Shown here in pieces: positions 8,394 through 11,100 of a stretch of 11,100 nt of DNA. Source of the stretch: Deltaproteobacteria bacterium (lineage in GTDB: Bacteria > Desulfobacterota > Binatia > Bin18); contig JACQEL010000362.1 in assembly GCA_016200595.1 (NCBI GenBank), forward strand, positions 1 to 11,100. Reading direction: 5' to 3'. How positions within the stretch are numbered: position 1 is the first letter of the stretch; the number at the start of each line of letters is the position of its first letter. The translations under genes were made by a program, and so were the position numbers. Below the pieces are notes generated by a model, which was not told where the DNA came from, ran no database searches, and saw only the letters and a list, made by a program, of their open reading frames with translations.

Positions 8394-8494
8394 GGCTAAC
8401 CAACCCAGTGCACCGTATTGCCGCCCGCTTGCGGTTTGGGAAGAACCCGAGAAGTCTCGGTTTGGGCGGCAAACGGTGACTGGGGGTGTTAGGC
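8394..8494 (+). repeat. attC-like integron recombination site 3 (best preserved)
   Basis: The left end GGCTAAC (8394-8400) is one base from RYYYAAC; the right end GTTAGGC (8488-8494) is perfect. The left arm (8394-8426) and the reverse complement of the right arm (8464-8494) align almost throughout: CCCAGTGCACCGTATTGCCGCCC against CCCAGT-CACCGTTTGCCGCCC, the extra bases being candidates for the extrahelical bases that set strand choice. Length 101 bp. The next open frame starts two bases after the site, as in a standard cassette. Confidence 0.88.
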
Positions 8495-8495
8495 A

Positions 8496-9089
8496 ATGGG
8501 AATTATTATGCTAGAGAAGCTGTCAAAACCTGAGTCACAAGAGATAGTTGTGATTCACCGTACGGAATCGGAGCCGCATGATTCGTGGGACAACATAGCA
8601 CGGGTAATAAAGCTCCTGTCGCTTGTAGCAATTCCGGTTGTCCTAAATCAGGCCACATGACATTCGTACACTTCGTCACTTGAAGTGAAAATCCCTCTAA
8701 CCCCCTTTGGCAAAGGGGGACCGAAAAACGCCCCCTTTCGTAAAGGGGGCCGCGCGCAGCGCGGGGGATTTTTTGTCAGGGACTGTGCCAATCTCGTGTG
8801 TTTCGATTTAGCGATCATAGGGGGTCTGATGCAGAATTCACTCACAACAAGGAGTGTTAACCAGCAGTATGTACAACTTGCCGTATCTCTACTGACTAAA
8901 TCTAAGGAAAAGACGGATAGTCCTGCACTTCGAGCATGGGCCGTCGATCTATTGAATGAAACTTCTCCTCCCGCTCTTAGTGAGGATCTTATAAAGCAGC
9001 TCAAGACCGGGGAAGTCAATTTCTCTAAATTAGTCGCCGCAAAGGTCGCCGTCGTCGCCGCCCGAGCGGCAGCGGCAGAGGGAAAATGA
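8496..9089 (+). pseudogene. Cassette-borne small membrane protein gene split by a palindromic element
   Basis: The first 50 codons (8496-8645) read MGIIMLEKLSKPESQEIVVI and so on, ending in the hydrophobic IARVIKLLSLVAIPVVL; translation then runs into the element and stops at 8660. The same frame resumes at 8811 as AIIGGLMQNSLTTRSVNQQY, continues through YVQLAVSLLTKSKEKTDSPALRAWAVDLLNE and stops at 9089. Removing 8646-8810 (165 bp, a multiple of three) joins the halves into a 142-residue protein with one continuous membrane segment (about residues 37-60) and a cytoplasmic helical domain. This layout is familiar from small unnamed proteins common in cassettes and accessory regions. Start could be ATG 8496 or 8508. 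An 86-aa remnant could initiate at ATG 8829. No attC is visible after its stop. Confidence 0.7.
8646..8810. mobile_element. 165-bp palindromic MITE-like element inserted in a cassette gene
   Basis: The element sits between two TA dinucleotides (8644-8645 and 8809-8810) and its outer ends read TAAATC inverted. Inside is a well-known intergenic repeat type: AAAATCCC (8688-8695) facing GGGATTTTT (8765-8773), enclosing the hairpins CCCCCTTTG/CAAAGGGGG (8701-8719), CCCCCTTT/AAAGGGGG (8731-8749) and CCGCGC/GCGCGG (8750-8764). No transposase is encoded, so mobility would need enzymes supplied elsewhere. TA duplication suggests an IS630/mariner-like mechanism, but the short terminal repeats leave that open. 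Confidence 0.7.
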
Positions 9090-9377
9090 GGTCAGGTCTT
9101 TCATTTTGCATTAGAGCATTTTTCCTTGGCCTTCACCGTTCCTCGCCATGTACTACTGCAAGATCTGACCGTATGCCGCGGAAGCAGTGCAACTGGCCGG
9201 GTAAAGTCCGGTGCGAGGAATTATCGGTTCACCTCGCTAGCGAAGATCCGGTTTTGCGGGGCGACCCGCGGAATTAAGTGGATCGAGAAAGCTCTCGAAA
9301 GGAGTATCACAAACTCACAGGCTGTACCACCAGCGAACTCATAGAGCCTCGTGACTTGTACATGAGAGTGCTGTAGG
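9090..9377. other. Gene-free stretch with clustered small hairpins, possible RNA or intron relic
   Basis: No credible protein is seen on either strand. Between about 9190 and 9300 several adjacent stems occur: ACTGG/CCGGT around 9192-9212, GCGAGG/CCTCGC (9213-9218 and 9232-9237), GCGGG-GCGA-CCCGC (9256-9269, a GNRA tetraloop), and CGAGA-AAGC-TCTCG (about 9284-9297). The GTGCGAG at 9211 followed by a stem and TAGCGAAG slightly recalls the 5' end of a bacterial group II intron, but no reverse transcriptase, domain V or 3' end is seen. The nature of the stretch is unresolved. Confidence 0.25.
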
Positions 9378-9402
9378 CTGGGGTGAGCAGCGCGAACCCC
9401 AG
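9378..9402. repeat. Stem-loop repeat CTGGGGT/ACCCCAG
   Basis: CTGGGGT (9378-9384) pairs with ACCCCAG (9396-9402) around the loop GAGCAGCGCGA. The unit TAGGCTGGGGTGAGC...GAACCCCAG matches a widespread intergenic palindromic repeat type in bacterial genomes. A short direct repeat, TTGCCGCCTG at 9413-9422 and 9425-9434, follows it. Confidence 0.6.
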
Positions 9403-9461
9403 TTCCTCGCTTTTGCCGCCTGACTTGCCGCCTGTGACCCAGCTTGGACTCTCTGTTTTAG

Positions 9462-9680
9462 TTTCTTAATCTCGACCACGATCAGAGAAGTTCCTTCCGC
9501 CTGCCGACTCTCGGCAAGCCGATACGTCCGGCGATTGAAAGCTCTGTCTCCTTCGAGCAGGGAGCGGTTGAACTCCTAGATCAGCTCTGTGTTCTTTCAC
9601 TGAAACGCTATGACTTATTTCGGTCAACGGTAAAGGAAGTGGCTGGCGGGGTTGCCGTAGGAGAATCAGTTCGCCTCTGA
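9462..9680 (+). other. Open frame without start codon before the higB relic
   Basis: A 72-codon frame opens after a TAG at 9459 and ends at TGA 9678-9680 with EQGAVELLDQLC and RYDLFRSTVKEVAGG. It has no ATG, GTG or TTG start. Its stop overlaps the likely first codon of the toxin relic as CTGA, like a coupled gene pair. It could be the 3' end of a lost gene or chance; a competing minus-strand frame covers the same bases. I recognise no family. Confidence 0.2.
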
Positions 9681-10057
9681 CCACAGTCTTTTTCTGCCAG
9701 GACGAGAGGGGGCATGCCCCTGTGTGGTTGCAGAATCTGCGCCGAGAGGATCCGAAGGTGTATGCAAAATGTGTGGCCCGGATTAGACGACTGGCCGAGT
9801 TTGGCCATGAACTACGCCGCCCTGAAGCCGATTTCTTACGCGATGGAATTTACGAATTACGCGCGCGAAGAAAGGACGGGTGAACTACCGGGTGCTGTAT
9901 TTCTTCCATGGGCAAAACGTCGCAATTTTGGGGCACGCGAGTATCAAGGAGGGAAAAATCCCAGATGCAGAGATTTGAGCGTGCCATTCGACGAAAAGAG
10001 GCCTTTGCACGCAACCCAGCACGATATACGTACGAGGAAGCGTTCACTAATGGTTAA
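9677..10057 (+). pseudogene. HigB/Gp49-type toxin relic with two frameshifts
   Basis: Three frame segments together spell a RelE-superfamily phage Gp49-like (HigB) toxin, an mRNA-cleaving translation inhibitor. Frame 2 (9677 to about 9876) gives TTVFFCQDERGHAPVWLQNL, then RLAEFGHELRRPEADFLRDG and IYELRAR. Frame 1 (9877-9975) gives RVNYRVLYFFHGQNVAILGH, then KEGKIPDAEI. Frame 2 again (9977-10057) gives ERAIRRKEAFARNPARYTYE and EEAFTNG. A net -1 change near 9866-9880 and an extra T near 9973-9976 account for the breaks. The expected start is also lost: CTG at 9677 stands where ATG would be. With all three lesions, full-length toxin is unlikely. The end overlaps the antitoxin start by eight bases, as in intact pairs of this family. 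Confidence 0.87.
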
Positions 10058-10160
10058 AACGAAAGACGCACTCAAGATTATCGACCGGATAACCGGAGAA
10101 GATCAGCTTTGTAGTAGGGTGGGTCGTGACCCACCCTACGCTTCTTTCAGGCCAACGTGA
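10050..10160 (+). pseudogene. HigA/Xre-type antitoxin fragment, first 19 codons only
   Basis: The frame starts MVKTKDALKIIDRITGEDQ, the typical N-terminus of the helix-turn-helix antitoxins that follow Gp49-like toxins. After codon 19 the sequence leaves the family and runs into the palindrome at 10114-10139, ending at TGA 10158. The DNA-binding helix-turn-helix region, which normally occupies the second half of a protein of roughly 100 residues, is absent. The fragment overlaps the toxin relic's end, so the original order was toxin then antitoxin. Loss of the antitoxin body fits with the toxin being dead as well. Confidence 0.78.
10114..10139. repeat. Perfect palindrome GTAGGGTGGGTC-GT-GACCCACCCTAC
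   Basis: Twelve-base arms (10114-10125 and 10128-10139) are perfectly complementary around GT. GTAGGGTGGG palindromes of this kind are dispersed intergenic repeats in many bacterial genomes. It sits at the breakpoint of the antitoxin fragment and between two converging genes. It might act as a two-way transcription stop, but no T-run follows on either strand. Confidence 0.8.
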
Positions 10161-10177
10161 TTGCTGAATCCCCAGCT

Positions 10178-10894
10178 CTATGGCGACGCTACAGCCAAGT
10201 CTTCCGAGAAGCGCGGAACAACCTCGTAAGTATCGTTGAAACGTCCAGAGAAACCGACGACCGTAAGGCGTTGTCCTGCTTGAAGGCCGGGAAGGGCCAG
10301 CGGATCAATGCCGGTCGAGACTGGAACGAAGACCAGCGTTTCTCCCGAACCATCATCGAGAAATATTTTGTAGCCGTACGGGCGATCGTCACCGACGGAG
10401 CGCGTTAGCGTTCCGTGAATCCGCACGAGATGTCCTTCCGTTGCCGCGCTCACGGCGCCAGTTGTGATATCATTGGGTTGCACGACAGCTTGCCGGGACA
10501 GTTGCTTGACCGACTCGCTGCGACTAGAGATGACGCGGAGTTTGGCGATCTCTGCGAGTTGCCCTGTGACACGCACTTCCTGCCCAAGTTGCAGATTTAT
10601 TGCTAATTCGAGACTCACGTAAATTCCACCGGTCGAGTCCTCCAGGGCAAACCCCTGCTCTCCGGTGAATGAAGCGAAGAGACCAGAGGGAACGGTGACA
10701 AAGCCTCTGACCACAACCTCTGCGCCAGGAGGGAGACCACGTGCCGTGGCAATAGCGATCGTGTCAGGTGGCGCTGAACTGCATGAACTCAGGAGAAAAA
10801 ACACGGTGAGCGCGAAGGAAAAAAACCGCCACGAGAAGAGGCGGCTTTTCTGCCAGTCTTGTGTGACAGCGAGGTCTAAGCTCAGGAGTGTCAT
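10178..10894 (-). CDS. Lipoprotein with two OB-fold-like domains
   Basis: A 238-residue secreted lipoprotein. The N-terminus has the basic KSRLFSWR, the hydrophobic FFSFALTVFFLL and a lipobox LSSC, so the cysteine near residue 38 would be lipidated and the protein anchored to the membrane. The mature part is beta-rich and looks like two tandem OB-folds: EVVVRGFVTVPSGLF with GFALEDSTGGIYVSL and LGQEVRVTGQL (about 60-125), then GHLVRIHGTLTRSV with YKIFLDDGSGETLVFV and AGQRLTVVGFSGRF (about 150-225). Similar OB-fold lipoproteins exist beside secreted nucleases, but no partner is present here, so function is unknown. I chose the ATG at 10894, closest to the signal peptide; an in-frame ATG at 10948 would give an unusually long 56-residue leader. 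The gene converges on the higBA relic. Confidence 0.83.
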   Translation of the reverse strand: MTLLSLDLAVTQDWQKSRLFSWRFFSFALTVFFLLSSCSSAPPDTIAIATARGLPPGAEVVVRGFVTVPSGLFASFTGEQGFALEDSTGGIYVSLELAINLQLGQEVRVTGQLAEIAKLRVISSRSESVKQLSRQAVVQPNDITTGAVSAATEGHLVRIHGTLTRSVGDDRPYGYKIFLDDGSGETLVFVPVSTGIDPLALPGLQAGQRLTVVGFSGRFNDTYEVVPRFSEDLAVASP

Positions 10895-10969
10895 ACGCGA
10901 GCTACGGCGAGACCTAATGAGATTTGACACACAAAATCGGTAATACATCTGCCGACCAGGAAATGGTAG

Positions 10970-11012
10970 GACAGGCTTCCAGCCTGTCCAAGCACGGGCT
11001 AGAAGCCCGTGC
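10970..11012. repeat. Double stem-loop intergenic repeat
   Basis: Two adjacent hairpins: GACAGGCT-TCC-AGCCTGTC (10970-10988) and GCACGGGCT-AGA-AGCCCGTGC (10992-11012). Paired hairpins of this composition are a common bacterial repeat family. It lies upstream of the lipoprotein gene on the minus strand. Confidence 0.82.
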
Positions 11013-11100
11013 CACCAGGGACCTCACTTACCGATCTTGCTCAGCAAAATGCATTAGAAACGCTCCGGCAAGATATGGATTCGATGATAACACTACCTGA
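11013..11100. other. Window end; possible 3' end of a minus-strand gene
   Basis: A minus-strand frame from the window edge gives about 23 residues (ending LMHFAEQDR) before a TAA at 11028-11030. It could be the tail of a gene running in from beyond the window. Plus-strand frames are also open here, so this is weak. Confidence 0.2.

Noticed and set aside
6654..8494. The three similar hairpin sites read as a CRISPR array or ordinary REP elements
   Set aside because: They are about 100 bp, one kb apart, directional, with conserved RYYYAAC/GTTRRRY ends and precise gene spacing, which fits attC sites better.
8685..8810. An upstream start giving a protein beginning MKIPLTPFGKGG
   Set aside because: These residues are the translation of the palindromic repeat and appear wherever it is annotated as coding; the real protein is interrupted by it.
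9198..9215. GGTAAAGTCCGG resembling the RNase P RNA motif GGAAAGTCCGG
   Set aside because: None of the other conserved RNase P elements or long-range pairings are present nearby.
9213..9237. GGTTCACCTC resembling a tRNA T-arm
   Set aside because: No acceptor or anticodon stem can be drawn at the right spacing.
9714..10160. A 148-codon open frame on the plus strand
   Set aside because: It covers the toxin relic in the wrong frame; only its last part (from 10050) is meaningful, as the antitoxin fragment.
10157..10408. A plus-strand frame starting MIAESPALWRRYSQVF
   Set aside because: It lies opposite the lipoprotein gene, which has a clear signal peptide, lipobox and beta-strand pattern; no family recognised.

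Overview
The window reads as chromosome from a fairly GC-rich Gram-negative bacterium. It holds a periplasmic amino-acid binding protein, a lipoprotein, and many palindromic intergenic repeats of the kind common in deltaproteobacterial and candidate-phylum genomes. No rRNA or tRNA is present, so the lineage is only a guess.

Layout. (1) Bases 1-518 are the 3' end of an AapJ-type general amino-acid ABC transporter binding protein. (2) Bases 613-6367 form a compact same-strand Hsp70 operon: an 815-aa helical-repeat protein, a J-like protein with PPD in place of HPD, a GrpE-like exchange factor, a divergent DnaK/SglK-type Hsp70, and a small zinc-ribbon/TPR-like protein. The first three genes overlap by ATGA. 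The set supplies chaperone, exchange factor, J-like partner and probable client adaptors, and resembles the grpS-sglK pair of Myxococcus xanthus. (3) Bases about 6490-9089 look like an integron cassette array without a visible integrase (CALIN). Three same-direction attC-like sites (6654-6754, 7722-7820, 8394-8494) each have RYYYAAC/GTTRRRY-type ends and long imperfect complementary arms. They separate a 57-aa ORF, a SEL1-repeat gene broken by one TAG, a BrnT/BrnA toxin-antitoxin pair, and a small membrane-protein gene split by a 165-bp palindromic element. (4) Bases 9090-10160 are decayed: a hairpin-rich stretch of unknown nature, a repeat hairpin, and a wrecked HigB/HigA-type toxin-antitoxin pair (two frameshifts in the toxin; antitoxin cut after about 19 codons next to a perfect palindrome). 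(5) A convergent minus-strand lipoprotein gene with OB-fold-like domains follows, then a double-hairpin repeat and about 90 bp of unassigned sequence.

The main new-looking item is the integrase-less cassette array lying directly downstream of, and co-directional with, the Hsp70 operon. It carries intact, freshly broken and element-interrupted cassettes side by side. The second is the Hsp70 set itself, with its non-canonical J-like partner and two uncharacterised repeat proteins.
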